Shown here: in pieces, positions 42,413 through 50,462 of the stretch
Position numbering within the stretch: position 1 is the first letter of the stretch
How the letters are laid out: every line of letters starts with the position of its first letter
Assembly: GCA_035698665.1 (NCBI GenBank)
Contig: DASSBN010000078.1
Coordinates: 1-64,000 of the forward strand
Length of the DNA stretch: 64,000 nucleotides
Direction: 5' to 3'
From: DATEOR01 sp035698665
GTDB lineage: Bacteria > Actinomycetota > Thermoleophilia > Gaiellales > Gaiellaceae
Program-made: the position numbers and the translations under genes
The notes under the pieces: model-generated
The model's database searches: none
Told to the model about the DNA's origin: nothing
The model's input: the letters and a program-made list of their open reading frames with translations, nothing else

Positions 42413-43405
42413 CTAACTCTTCCCCGCCGTCTTCACGAGGTAGTCGACGAGGCTCTCGAGCTGGGCGTCCGTGAGCGACTCACCGAAGGTGCCTGGCATC
42501 ACGTTGGGCTGGAATCCGGGAGCTATTTCGGCGTTCGGGTTGACGATCGACTCGTGGATGAAGTCCGCGTTCTTCCCGACAAGCACCTTATCGAGATCGG
42601 GACCGACTTCTCCCTCGGTGCCCGCGTCGGCGAGCCGGTGGCAGGAGCCGCACTGCTGAGTGAAGAGCGTCTTGCCGGCCGCTGACCCCGAGGCAGCTGC
42701 CTTCGCCTTCTCGTCGGCGACCCACTTCTCGAAGTCCGCCTGCGAGAGCACGAGCGCCTGCGCGCGCATGAGCGCGTGCCCGAGCCCGCAGAGCTCGGTG
42801 CAGATGACGGTGAATGTCCCTTCCTTCGTGGGCGTGACGAGCACGTCGGTCGTGATCCCGGGGACCGCGTCCTCCTTCATCCGCCACTCCGGCACCCAGA
42901 AGGAATGGATCACGTCCTTGGCCTGCAGCTTCAGCTCTGTGGTCTGGCCGATCGGAAGGGCGAGCACGCCACTCGTCACCTTCGAGTCGGGATAGTGGAA
43001 GGACCACGCGAATTGCTGCCCGGTCACCTCGACGACACGGTGGTTCGCAGGCACGGTGTCGATCTGGTTCAGGACGACGCCGCTGTAGATCGTGATGGCC
43101 GTGACGAGGGCGGCCGGAACCGCCGTCCACACGACCTCGAGCCCCGTGTGGCCGTGGATCGGCAGGCCGTCGTCCATGTCGTCGGGCGGCGCCCGGAACT
43201 TCCAGACCGCGAAGAGCGAGACCCCCGCCACAAGGGCGAAGATGACGATGCAGATGATCGTGACGAACCAGTAGACGTTGTCGATCTTCAGGGCCTCGGC
43301 GGAGTCGGCCGGAGGAAGCCACGGGATGAGAACGGCGACGAGGGCGAGCGCCACCCCCACGGCGGCACCCACCAACACCATCTGAATGATCGAGCGTTTA
43401 CGCAC
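42413..43405 (-). CDS. ctaC: caa3-type cytochrome c oxidase subunit II with fused cytochrome c
   Basis: A 330-residue protein from GTG 43405. Three hydrophobic segments near the N-terminus, then the CuA cupredoxin domain with H167 and C202-x-E-x-C206-x3-H210-x2-M213. The C-terminal ~85 residues form a cytochrome c with CGSCH (252-256) and ligand Met303. Fusion of the cytochrome makes the oxidase caa3 type. It heads the operon ctaC-ctaD-usp2-ctaE-usp. Confidence 0.95.
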   Translation of the reverse strand: MRKRSIIQMVLVGAAVGVALALVAVLIPWLPPADSAEALKIDNVYWFVTIICIVIFALVAGVSLFAVWKFRAPPDDMDDGLPIHGHTGLEVVWTAVPAALVTAITIYSGVVLNQIDTVPANHRVVEVTGQQFAWSFHYPDSKVTSGVLALPIGQTTELKLQAKDVIHSFWVPEWRMKEDAVPGITTDVLVTPTKEGTFTVICTELCGLGHALMRAQALVLSQADFEKWVADEKAKAAASGSAAGKTLFTQQCGSCHRLADAGTEGEVGPDLDKVLVGKNADFIHESIVNPNAEIAPGFQPNVMPGTFGESLTDAQLESLVDYLVKTAGKS

Positions 43406-43505
43406 GAAGAGCCGCGGAATGACTAAGCCGCAGAAACCCTAACGCAACCGTATCCCGGTTAGGGGCTCGAACGTTCTTCCCAAGACCCTCAAGGAGGCTA
43501 ACTAC

Positions 43506-43748
43506 ATGGGACTTGGTGTGAGCATCTTCCTCATCGCGGTCGGCGCGATTCTCGCGTGGGCCGTGAGCGTGGACACGAACGGCATCGACCTCAACATGGT
43601 GGGCATCATCCTGATGATCGTCGGCATTCTCGGTCTTCTGCTCTCGCTCATCTTCTGGTCGACGTGGGGCGGCTTCGGCGGCTGGCGCCGCGAGACCGTC
43701 TACCGCGAGGGGTCCGACCCGTATTACGACCGACGACCTATGCCGTAG
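43506..43748 (+). CDS. DUF6458-like small membrane protein
   Basis: An 80-residue protein with a strong AAGGAGG site, two membrane helices (about 4-20 and 30-52) and a Tyr/Arg-rich tail. The pattern 'GLGVSIFLIAVGAILAWAV' matches the DUF6458 family common in actinobacteria. Function unknown. It has its own terminator and is divergent from ctaC. Confidence 0.75.
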   Translation: MGLGVSIFLIAVGAILAWAVSVDTNGIDLNMVGIILMIVGILGLLLSLIFWSTWGGFGGWRRETVYREGSDPYYDRRPMP

Positions 43749-43776
43749 GACGCGCGCGCAACGCGCGCCGAAAAGG

Positions 43777-43806
43777 AAAAGGGCGGCTCTCGGGCCGCCC
43801 TTTTTT
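43777..43806 (+). terminator. intrinsic terminator after the DUF6458-like gene
   Basis: AAAAGGGCGGC, a 6-base loop and GCCGCCCTTTTTT form an 11-bp stem followed by a T run. The A run on the other side lets it serve both strands, so it may also stop the 21-residue peptide gene on the minus strand. Confidence 0.92.
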
Positions 43807-43856
43807 CTGCTCTGAATGTGCCACGCGCCCGCTTTCACGAGCGCGCGCCTGCCGTT

Positions 43857-43922
43857 TTAGAAGAGCCAGATCAGCAGGAGAATGATGAGTATCAGGACGA
43901 TAACTCCGCCACCGATGTACAT
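43857..43922 (-). CDS. 21-residue hydrophobic membrane peptide
   Basis: ATG at 43922 preceded by GAGGAGGACGT, then 21 codons to TAA. The peptide begins MYIGGG, continues with an unbroken stretch of Ile/Val/Leu and ends LIWLF. It is one short membrane helix. Small peptides of this look, starting MYIGGG, recur in actinobacteria. The strong ribosome site and clean composition argue that it is real; the function is unknown. Confidence 0.65.
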   Translation of the reverse strand: MYIGGGVIVLILIILLLIWLF

Positions 43923-43981
43923 ACGTCCTCCTCGTTCGGTTGGTGCGTTAACGACGAAGAGGCCGGTCCGGTTACGGGCTA

Positions 43982-44953
43982 TCAGACGAGACGCACGACG
44001 AGCTTCGCGCCTGGCCCCTCGGCCTGGCGCGCCCAGGCCTCCGAGACCCGCTCGAGCGGATAGGTCTCGATCGGGAAGCTGAACTCGCCGCGCGCGGCGT
44101 GCGACACGAGCTCGGCGTAGGCGGCCCGACGCGTCTCGGCCGGAACGACGAAGTTCGAATAGCCGTAGATCTCGAGCTGCTTGCCGCGGACGATCCCGGA
44201 GGCGAGCGTGGCGGTCGGCCCGGCCGACTGTCCAATCTGGACGATCCGCGCACCCGGCGCTGCAGCCTCCGTGGCCGCGACGAGAGGCTCGCCCCAGAGC
44301 GGGTCGATCACGACCGTCGGGCCGTTCCCGCCGGCGGCGTCCTTGAACGCTGCGGCGACGTCATCCTGGTCGAGCCGAACGACCGCGTCCGCCCCGGCCT
44401 CCTTTGCGGCCTCGAGGCCTTCGGGCCGGCGGCCGGCCGCGACGATGCGCTCGGCGCCCATGACGCGCGCGGCCTGGACGGCGGCGAGACCGACAGTGCC
44501 GGTCGCCCCGAGCACGAGGACGCGGTCGCCGGGACCGGTCGCGGCGCGCCAGCACACCGGGAGCCAGCCCGCGAGTCCGGCTGTCCCGCAGGCGCCGGCG
44601 AGCTCGTCGGAGACCTCGTCCGGAAGGACGAGCGCCTCCTCCTCGCGGACCGTCGCCCGTTCGGCCAGCGTGCCGTCGCGCCCCCGGCCGCCAAGGCCGT
44701 CGTCGGAGACGTAGACACGCGTGCCCGGCGCGAGGGACTCCGCCTCGACCACGACGCCGACTCCCTCGGAGCCGGGAATGTACGGGGTCTTCGGGGGGCC
44801 GAGGTAGTGCTTGCCCGTCGCGAGCGCGATGTCGATGGGGTTCAGCGGGACGGCGTGGATCTCGACGAGGGCGCGGCCGTCCTCGCGCTCGGGCGCGTCG
44901 ACGTCGCCGGGCTCGGCGGTCCCGCCGATCTCACGGATGAGCGCCGCCTTCAC
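43982..44953 (-). CDS. MDR-superfamily NADPH:quinone reductase-like oxidoreductase
   Basis: A 323-residue zinc-free medium-chain reductase. The GroES-like N-terminal half has 'GSEGVGVVVE'; the Rossmann half has 'VLVLGATGTVGLAAVQAARVMG'. The zinc-ligand Cys/His set of alcohol dehydrogenases is missing, which places it with quinone oxidoreductases/crotonyl reductase-like enzymes. The LysR gene and a small membrane peptide lie upstream, divergent and co-directional respectively, and may control or accompany it. Confidence 0.87.
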   Translation of the reverse strand: MKAALIREIGGTAEPGDVDAPEREDGRALVEIHAVPLNPIDIALATGKHYLGPPKTPYIPGSEGVGVVVEAESLAPGTRVYVSDDGLGGRGRDGTLAERATVREEEALVLPDEVSDELAGACGTAGLAGWLPVCWRAATGPGDRVLVLGATGTVGLAAVQAARVMGAERIVAAGRRPEGLEAAKEAGADAVVRLDQDDVAAAFKDAAGGNGPTVVIDPLWGEPLVAATEAAAPGARIVQIGQSAGPTATLASGIVRGKQLEIYGYSNFVVPAETRRAAYAELVSHAARGEFSFPIETYPLERVSEAWARQAEGPGAKLVVRLV

Positions 44954-44979
44954 AGGCGGAGCCTAGCCGCGTGGCGGAA

Positions 44980-45099
44980 CTACCGTCGCCGCTCGCCGGG
45001 CCAGCCGCCGCGGCTGTCTCCGGTGCGTGAATCGGCGCCGTAGACGTAGGCGAGCGGACCCATGAGGCAGAGGAATGCGATGAGGAAAAGCTCGACCAT
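44980..45099 (-). CDS. 39-residue small membrane protein
   Basis: ATG at 45099 to TAG at 44980. Residues 2-20 form one membrane helix (MVELFLIAFLCLMGPLAYVY) and the rest is a charged Gly/Arg tail. It lies between the LysR gene and the MDR reductase, whose start is 26 bases on. The ribosome site (GGTGAG) is modest. I know no function. Confidence 0.5.
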   Translation of the reverse strand: MVELFLIAFLCLMGPLAYVYGADSRTGDSRGGWPGERRR

Positions 45100-45124
45100 T
45101 GGACTCACCGTGGCAGACGATTTT

Positions 45125-45146
45125 CATAAGAGCAAATCGAGTTATG
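45125..45146. promoter_or_regulatory. candidate LysR operator
   Basis: CATAA-N12-TTATG in the short AT-rich space between the 39-residue gene and the LysR start. It contains the T-N11-A core of LysR-type boxes within a dyad. The location suits autoregulation and control of the divergent genes. Confidence 0.5.
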
Positions 45147-45150
45147 ATTC

Positions 45151-46113
45151 ATGTCGATCATGAAACCTGATGGATGGCTCGGTGTCGAATTGCGCCACCT
45201 GGCGGCGCTCCAGGCGGTGGCACGCGAGGGCTCGTTCGGCGGGGCGGCGATCGCTCTCGGCTACTCGCAGTCCGCGGTCTCGCAGCAGATCGCGGCGCTC
45301 GAGCGCATCGTCGGCGAGCGCCTCGTCGAGCGTCCCGGAGGTCCGCGTCCCGTCTCTCTGACCGACGCCGGCAGGCTCCTGCTCGGGCACGCGGAGGGCA
45401 TCGTCGCGCGCCTCGAAGCTGCCCAGGCCGACCTCGCAGCGTACTCGGAGGGATCCGCCGGCACGCTCCGCGTCGGCACCTACCAGAGCGTCGGTGCCCG
45501 GGTTCTTCCGCGCGTCATGCTCGAGTTCGCCGGCGCGTGGCCGCTCGTCTCCATCCAGCTCACCGAGTCGACCGACGACGCCGAGCTCCTCGGCCTCGTC
45601 GAGCGCGGCGAGCTCGACGTCACCTTCGTGATGCTCCCCGTGGAGGACGGCCCCTTCGACACGCGGAGGCTGATGGAAGACCCCTACGTCCTCCTCGTCA
45701 GGCCGGAGTCGCCGCTGGCGGGGACGAAGAACCCGCCGAGCCTGAAGGAGATTGCCGCCGTGCCCCTGATCGGCTACCGGCAGTGCCGGAGCATCCACGC
45801 GGTCGAGGAGCGCTTCCGGGGGACGGGCCTCGAGCCGCAGATCGTCTTTCGCTCGGACGACAACACGACCATCCAGGGCATGGTCGCTGCAGGCGTAGGC
45901 TCGGCCCTCGTGCCGCGGCTCACCGTCGAGACGAGGGACGACAGCGTGCTGGCCCTTCCGGTGGACCCGCGGATTCCCCCGCGCGAGATCGGGATCGCCT
46001 GGCACAAGGAGCGCTACCACGCGCCCGCCGCGCGCGCGTTCGTTGCGGTCGCAGACCGCGTCTGCGAGGAGCTCCAGGCCGAGCTCGAAGGCCGGCCCGC
46101 ACTGGTCGCCTAG
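45151..46113 (+). CDS. LysR-family transcriptional regulator
   Basis: A 320-residue regulator. The N-terminal winged helix (about 12-72) has 'ELRHLAALQAVAREGSFGGA' and 'SQSAVSQQIAALERIVGERL'. The effector domain spans about 100-310. The ATG at 45151 is followed by a second at 45160; both fit. The divergent small peptide and MDR reductase genes are likely targets. The effector is unknown. Confidence 0.9.
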   Translation: MSIMKPDGWLGVELRHLAALQAVAREGSFGGAAIALGYSQSAVSQQIAALERIVGERLVERPGGPRPVSLTDAGRLLLGHAEGIVARLEAAQADLAAYSEGSAGTLRVGTYQSVGARVLPRVMLEFAGAWPLVSIQLTESTDDAELLGLVERGELDVTFVMLPVEDGPFDTRRLMEDPYVLLVRPESPLAGTKNPPSLKEIAAVPLIGYRQCRSIHAVEERFRGTGLEPQIVFRSDDNTTIQGMVAAGVGSALVPRLTVETRDDSVLALPVDPRIPPREIGIAWHKERYHAPAARAFVAVADRVCEELQAELEGRPALVA

Positions 46114-46235
46114 GTCAGCGCGAAGAGCAGAGCCAGGCCGACCAGGAAGATGATCAGAACGCCCGCGGCGACGATCGCCCCGGGGTTCACGGAAGAGGCG
46201 TTGTCCTCTTCCCACTTCGTGCGGTGATCGGCCAC
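46110..46235 (-). CDS. 41-residue small membrane protein
   Basis: GTG at 46235 to TAG overlapping the LysR stop. A charged N-terminus (HRTKWEEDN) precedes one C-terminal membrane helix (about 17-40) rich in Val, Leu and Ile. No clear ribosome site. The composition is that of a true tail-anchored peptide, but expression is uncertain. Confidence 0.45.
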   Translation of the reverse strand: MADHRTKWEEDNASSVNPGAIVAAGVLIIFLVGLALLFALT

Positions 46236-46294
46236 GGTGGCAGCGTAGCGGGAGCACGTTTCAGAAACGGCAAGGGTGCGCATGTTGCTCTCAC

Positions 46295-46627
46295 GTGGCT
46301 TACGTCCAACCCCGGCAGACCCACCACGACTTTGCGGCGGCAGCGGCCCGTCAAGGAACCCGCTTCGTCGCGATCGCGAGCTATGCGGTCGCGGTCGCCG
46401 TCGCGTTCGTGCTCCTCTCCCCGGTGTTGACCGACGGGAGCTCAGAGGCCACCGCGGTCGTCCCGGCCGGCCCACAACCTGTGCTCTACACGATGCAGCG
46501 CGGCGACACGCTTCGTGGCATCGCTTCGTCCCAGGGAATCTCGCTCGCCCGGCTCTTCGCGCTGAACCCCGACCTCACGCCGCTCACGGACGCGAAGGGC
46601 GAGCAGGTCGTCGTCGGACTGCGCTAG
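46295..46627 (+). CDS. LysM-domain membrane protein
   Basis: A 110-residue protein from GTG 46295. One membrane helix (about 24-44) and a C-terminal LysM motif (about 63-108) opening with 'YTMQRGDTLRGIASSQGISL' and ending 'LRALNPDLT'-like residues. LysM binds the glycan backbone, so this is a wall-attached protein. The stop overlaps the dehydrogenase-like gene on the other strand by 4 bases. Confidence 0.8.
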   Translation: MAYVQPRQTHHDFAAAAARQGTRFVAIASYAVAVAVAFVLLSPVLTDGSSEATAVVPAGPQPVLYTMQRGDTLRGIASSQGISLARLFALNPDLTPLTDAKGEQVVVGLR

Positions 46628-47718
46628 CGCGACACGAGCTCGTAAAGCCTGCCGTCGAGCGACGCGGCGTAGAGCTCGCCCGCTGCGTCCTCGCCGAACG
46701 CACTTAGCTGGTCGATCGCCCCGACCTTCTCCACGTTACGCGCCGTTTCGCCTTCTAGGCGGAGACTCCACACCGTGCCGCTGCAGTAGTCGCCGAAGAA
46801 GTAGCGGCCCTGCGCGGCGGGCACGGCCTCACCGCGGTAGACGTAGCCGCCCGTGACCGAGCAGCCCTCGTCGTGGCTGTACTCGTACACCGGCGCGACG
46901 AGCCGTCCTGCCGGATTTGGGTCCTTGTTCTCGTAGAGGTGCTTGCCCTCGTAGACGTCCCACCCGTAGTTCTCGAGGCCCGGGCTGTCCCTGGGCGTGT
47001 GATCGATCTCCTCCCACTCGCCCTGGCCGACGTCGCCGATCCAGAGGTCCCCGGTCTCTCGATCGAAGGAGAAGCGCCACGGGTTGCGCAGCCCGTAGCC
47101 CTCGATCCGCCAGTCACCGGCGCCGCCGGGGTCGATCGACAGAAGCTTGCCGAGCCGTTCGTCCAGATTCTGAGCGCGGTTCTCCGGATCGCCCCCCGAG
47201 CCGCCGTCGCCCATGCCGACATAGAGCCTCCCGTCGGGCCCGAACGCGAGCTGCCCGCCGTTGTGGTTCGCGTAGGGCTGGTCGACGAAGAGGAGCTCGC
47301 GCCGCTTCACCGGGCCCGACGCGGCCGCTTCGTACTGGACGACGCGGGTGTCTCCGTTCGTATCCGTGTAATCGACGTTGAAGAGCCGGTTGGACTCGTA
47401 GTCGGGGTCGAAGGCGAGCGAGAGCAGCCCCTGCTCGCCACCGCTCACGACCTGATCCCGGACATCGAGGAAGGGATCCGGCAGGAGCTTCCCGTTCTCG
47501 ACGACGCGCACGAGGCCCTGCTGCTCGACGACGAAGAGCCGGTCGGGCTCACTCGGCGTCGAGGCGATGCCGAGCGGCGAGTCCAGCCCGCCGAGGATCT
47601 CTCGAAAAGCCATCCCGCTCGCGGGCTGCGCGGTCGGTGCCGCCTCGCTTCCGTCATCCGACGTGCAGGCGGTGAGGATGAAAACAGTCACGCAGAGAGC
47701 GGCGCCCAGCCCGCGCAC
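46624..47718 (-). CDS. PQQ-type soluble glucose/sorbosone dehydrogenase-like lipoprotein
   Basis: A 364-residue lipoprotein (lipobox LTAC) with a six-bladed propeller of the Yli/aldose sugar dehydrogenase family. It keeps the catalytic His in 'YANHNGGQLAFGPDGRLYVG' and the 'MGDGGSGGDPENRAQ' and 'LRNPWRFSFDRETG' segments for Ca/PQQ. No PQQ synthesis genes are nearby. The GTG start is 4 bases after the amine-dehydrogenase-like stop, so it may be the last gene of that operon. Confidence 0.85.
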   Translation of the reverse strand: MRGLGAALCVTVFILTACTSDDGSEAAPTAQPASGMAFREILGGLDSPLGIASTPSEPDRLFVVEQQGLVRVVENGKLLPDPFLDVRDQVVSGGEQGLLSLAFDPDYESNRLFNVDYTDTNGDTRVVQYEAAASGPVKRRELLFVDQPYANHNGGQLAFGPDGRLYVGMGDGGSGGDPENRAQNLDERLGKLLSIDPGGAGDWRIEGYGLRNPWRFSFDRETGDLWIGDVGQGEWEEIDHTPRDSPGLENYGWDVYEGKHLYENKDPNPAGRLVAPVYEYSHDEGCSVTGGYVYRGEAVPAAQGRYFFGDYCSGTVWSLRLEGETARNVEKVGAIDQLSAFGEDAAGELYAASLDGRLYELVSR

Positions 47719-47722
47719 GTGA

Positions 47723-49819
47723 CTAGGAGCCGATCGCGGCCGACTCGAGGATGATGCGCTCGCGCGTGTAGGGGAGCGGCGTGGCGGGGTCGTCCGAGTC
47801 GATCTCGCGGGCGAGGCGGTGCCCGTCGTAGGAGGCCTCGGCGATGATCCTGGGCGCGACGCAGTCTCCGATCCTGTAGAGGGCGTCGACGCCTTCGGCC
47901 CGCAGGGCGTCGGGATCCTCCACGAGCTCGAGATAGAGCGCCTCGTTGGAGAGCCGCTGCGTGACGAGCACGATCGCGTCGGCCTCGAGCTCGAGCGGCT
48001 CCCCGAACTCGTCCTGACCGCGGACGAAGCCCTCGCCGATCTCGGTCGCGAGGAATCCGGCGCGCTGCCTCACGCCCACGTCGTGGAGATGCTGGCGAAG
48101 CATCGGGCCTTCGAGCGTCTCATCCGTCACCGGAGCAATACGCTCGAGGCACGTGGCCAGTTCCACCTTGTGGCCCTCGCCTACGAGCTTCTCGGCGAGC
48201 CCCGCGGCGGTGAAGTACCCCTCGGCGTCGTAGACGACCACGCGCTTGCCCGGCACGGACTTCCCTTCGAGCATGATCTGCTCCGGCGTGAGGATGTACG
48301 GAAGCGATGCGTCGGCTCCGGGGATCGGAGCGTGCGTGTAGGCGTTCAGCCCGTCGGTCGACCAGCGTGCGCCCGTGGCGACGACGACGATCTCGGCCCC
48401 GTACTCACGCACGTCCTTCGCCGAGAGCTCCGTCCCGGTGATGACCTCGACGTTCTTGAGCTTCTCGAGCTGCACGGCGCGCCAGTTGAGGAAGCGGCCC
48501 CACTCGCCGAGGCCCGGAAGCTTCGGCACCCAGCGCATGACGCCGCCGATCTCGGATGCCGCGTCGACGAGATGGACGCGCCGGAAGCCGCGCTTGCCGA
48601 GCACGATCGCGCACTCCATCCCCGCAGGCCCGGCCCCGACGATCAGCACGTCGTTGTCGGCGTTGGCCGCCGGCTCGAAGCGCTCGGGATGCCAGCCGCG
48701 GCGGTACTCCTCCCCCGCGGTCGCGTTCTGGGTGCAGCCGATGTGGTTGCCCCACTCGGCCTTCATGATGCAGACGTTGCAGCCGATGCACTCGCGGATC
48801 TCGCCGTAGAGCCCCTCCTCGATCTTCCTCGGGAGGAAGGGGTCGGAGATGGAGGGCCGCGCGGCGCCGATCAGATCCCACGCCCCGCTCCGGATGATCT
48901 CCGCCATGCGGTCCGGGCTCGTCAGGCGGCCGACGCCGACGATCGGCTTGGCGGTCACCTCGCGCACGCGGCCGGTCCATTCGAGCTGGTAGCCCTCGGG
49001 GAAGAAGCGCGATGCGCCGGAGTCCTTCGACCAGTCGGTGATCGAACCGACGTTGACGTCCCAGAGGTCGACGAGGTGATCGGCCAGGACGACGAACCCG
49101 ATCCCCTCCTCGAGCTCGACCCCGGCGGGACCGAGCGCCTCGACGCAGAACCGAACCGCGATCGCGCAGTCGTCTCCCACCGCGGCGCGGACTTCCTCGA
49201 GCGTCTCGATCCAGAAGCGCGCCCGATTCTCGAGCGAGCCGCCGTAGGCGTCGGTGCGCTTGTTGTAGAAGGGCGAGAGGAACTGCAGCGGCAGGTAGCT
49301 GTGGCCGCCGTAGACGTAGACGATGTCGAAGCCCGCGTCGCGCGAGAGCTTCGCGGCGCGCACCCAGTCCTCACGCACCCGCCGGATGTCGGAGAGCTCC
49401 ATTCTCTTCGGGACGACGAACGGGTGGTAGTCACTCGCGAGCTGCGATGGCCCGAGCGAGGGGCGACGCGACTCGCGTCCATCCGCATGGACGCCGCCGT
49501 GCGTGAGCTCGATCCCGGCGAGCGAATCGTGCTTATGCGCCTCGTCGCACATGAGCGAGAGGTTGCGGAGGTCGTCGGCGTCCCAGACCCGCGTCGAGAC
49601 GACGGGCCAGTAGTCGGTCTCGCTCGAGATCAGGGCTTCCTCGGTGTTCACCGCCGCCCAGCCGCCCTCGGCCTTCATCCCGCGGAAGCGCGCCTGCGAG
49701 CCCGGCTTCTCGGCGCCGAACCCGGTGCAGTGCGGCACCTGGTAGAAGCGGTTGCGCATCGTCTTCGGCCCGATGCGGACGGGCTCGAAGAGGATGTCGT
49801 GCTTCGGATCGCGAGGCAT
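47723..49819 (-). CDS. trimethylamine dehydrogenase-like iron-sulfur flavoprotein with altered cage
   Basis: The ATG at 49819 gives 698 residues, closely following trimethylamine dehydrogenase from 'RDPKHDILFEP' onward. Cys31 (VPHC) is the covalent FMN site; Y170, H173 and D266 match the catalytic triad; C344, C347, C350 and C362 bind 4Fe-4S; an ADP-binding domain begins at VLIVGAGPAGME. Of the three aromatic residues that cage trimethylamine, W263 is kept, but Tyr is replaced by Glu61 and Trp by Ala354. The substrate is therefore probably a different amine. It follows the importer genes in one operon (7-base gap). Confidence 0.88.
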   Translation of the reverse strand: MPRDPKHDILFEPVRIGPKTMRNRFYQVPHCTGFGAEKPGSQARFRGMKAEGGWAAVNTEEALISSETDYWPVVSTRVWDADDLRNLSLMCDEAHKHDSLAGIELTHGGVHADGRESRRPSLGPSQLASDYHPFVVPKRMELSDIRRVREDWVRAAKLSRDAGFDIVYVYGGHSYLPLQFLSPFYNKRTDAYGGSLENRARFWIETLEEVRAAVGDDCAIAVRFCVEALGPAGVELEEGIGFVVLADHLVDLWDVNVGSITDWSKDSGASRFFPEGYQLEWTGRVREVTAKPIVGVGRLTSPDRMAEIIRSGAWDLIGAARPSISDPFLPRKIEEGLYGEIRECIGCNVCIMKAEWGNHIGCTQNATAGEEYRRGWHPERFEPAANADNDVLIVGAGPAGMECAIVLGKRGFRRVHLVDAASEIGGVMRWVPKLPGLGEWGRFLNWRAVQLEKLKNVEVITGTELSAKDVREYGAEIVVVATGARWSTDGLNAYTHAPIPGADASLPYILTPEQIMLEGKSVPGKRVVVYDAEGYFTAAGLAEKLVGEGHKVELATCLERIAPVTDETLEGPMLRQHLHDVGVRQRAGFLATEIGEGFVRGQDEFGEPLELEADAIVLVTQRLSNEALYLELVEDPDALRAEGVDALYRIGDCVAPRIIAEASYDGHRLAREIDSDDPATPLPYTRERIILESAAIGS

Positions 49820-49826
49820 GGGACGG

Positions 49827-50450
49827 CTAGACGAATTCCCGCAGGCCGAACCAGGTTCCGTTGCCGGTGTCGAAGTCGAAGTACTTCGTCCGCTCGATGC
49901 GGATGTCGCCGCCGTCGTGGAGCTTTCCGGGGATCGAGCCCTTGTGCAGTCGCACGTGGTGGTAATGGCCCGGGGAGACCTCGACCGCGCGCCGGTGCAC
50001 CTCGTCACGGTGCCACTCCGGCGGCACGTCGGGGGTGGCGAAGAGGATGAGGTTTCCGTACTCGCCCTTCACGAGCTCGACGTCGTAGTAGCTCAGGAGG
50101 CCGGCCTCGCCGTACCGGCCCATTCTCTCGATGAGGTCGTCCTCGAGCTCGAAGAGGATGGTGTGGTCGACGTCGTCGCGCGGGTCGCCGAAGAAGCCGA
50201 CTGCGGTGAGATTCTCGGTCTCCAGAAGGCGGCCCGTGTCGGGGATCACGATGAGGTGCCGGTGGCCCTCGTCGTCGTGCTCCCGAATGACGTGGCCGCC
50301 CGGGTCGATGTCGACCCACTGGAGCGCGCGCTCACGTTCGTGGAGCAGCATGTGCCGCATCACGTCCACCTCGCGCAGCGAGTTGGCCGCGTCGGTGAAC
50401 GGCTTCTCGGTGAGGACGTCGTCCGGCCCCAGGACGGCTGCGTACTCCAT
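49827..50450 (-). CDS. unrecognised 207-residue protein of the amine operon
   Basis: I do not recognise a family. The protein is soluble, acidic and His-rich, with many strands. Clusters worth noting are 'GGHVIREHDDEGHRHLIVIP', 'EWHRDEVHRRAVEVSPGHYHH' and the C-terminal 'KYFDFDTGNGTWFGLREF'. The spaced His/Asp/Glu residues could bind a metal in a cupin-like fold. It lies between the transporter ATPase and the flavoprotein with gaps of 12 and 7 bases, so it likely works with them. Confidence 0.75.
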   Translation of the reverse strand: MEYAAVLGPDDVLTEKPFTDAANSLREVDVMRHMLLHERERALQWVDIDPGGHVIREHDDEGHRHLIVIPDTGRLLETENLTAVGFFGDPRDDVDHTILFELEDDLIERMGRYGEAGLLSYYDVELVKGEYGNLILFATPDVPPEWHRDEVHRRAVEVSPGHYHHVRLHKGSIPGKLHDGGDIRIERTKYFDFDTGNGTWFGLREFV

Positions 50451-50462
50451 GGGGTGACGATA

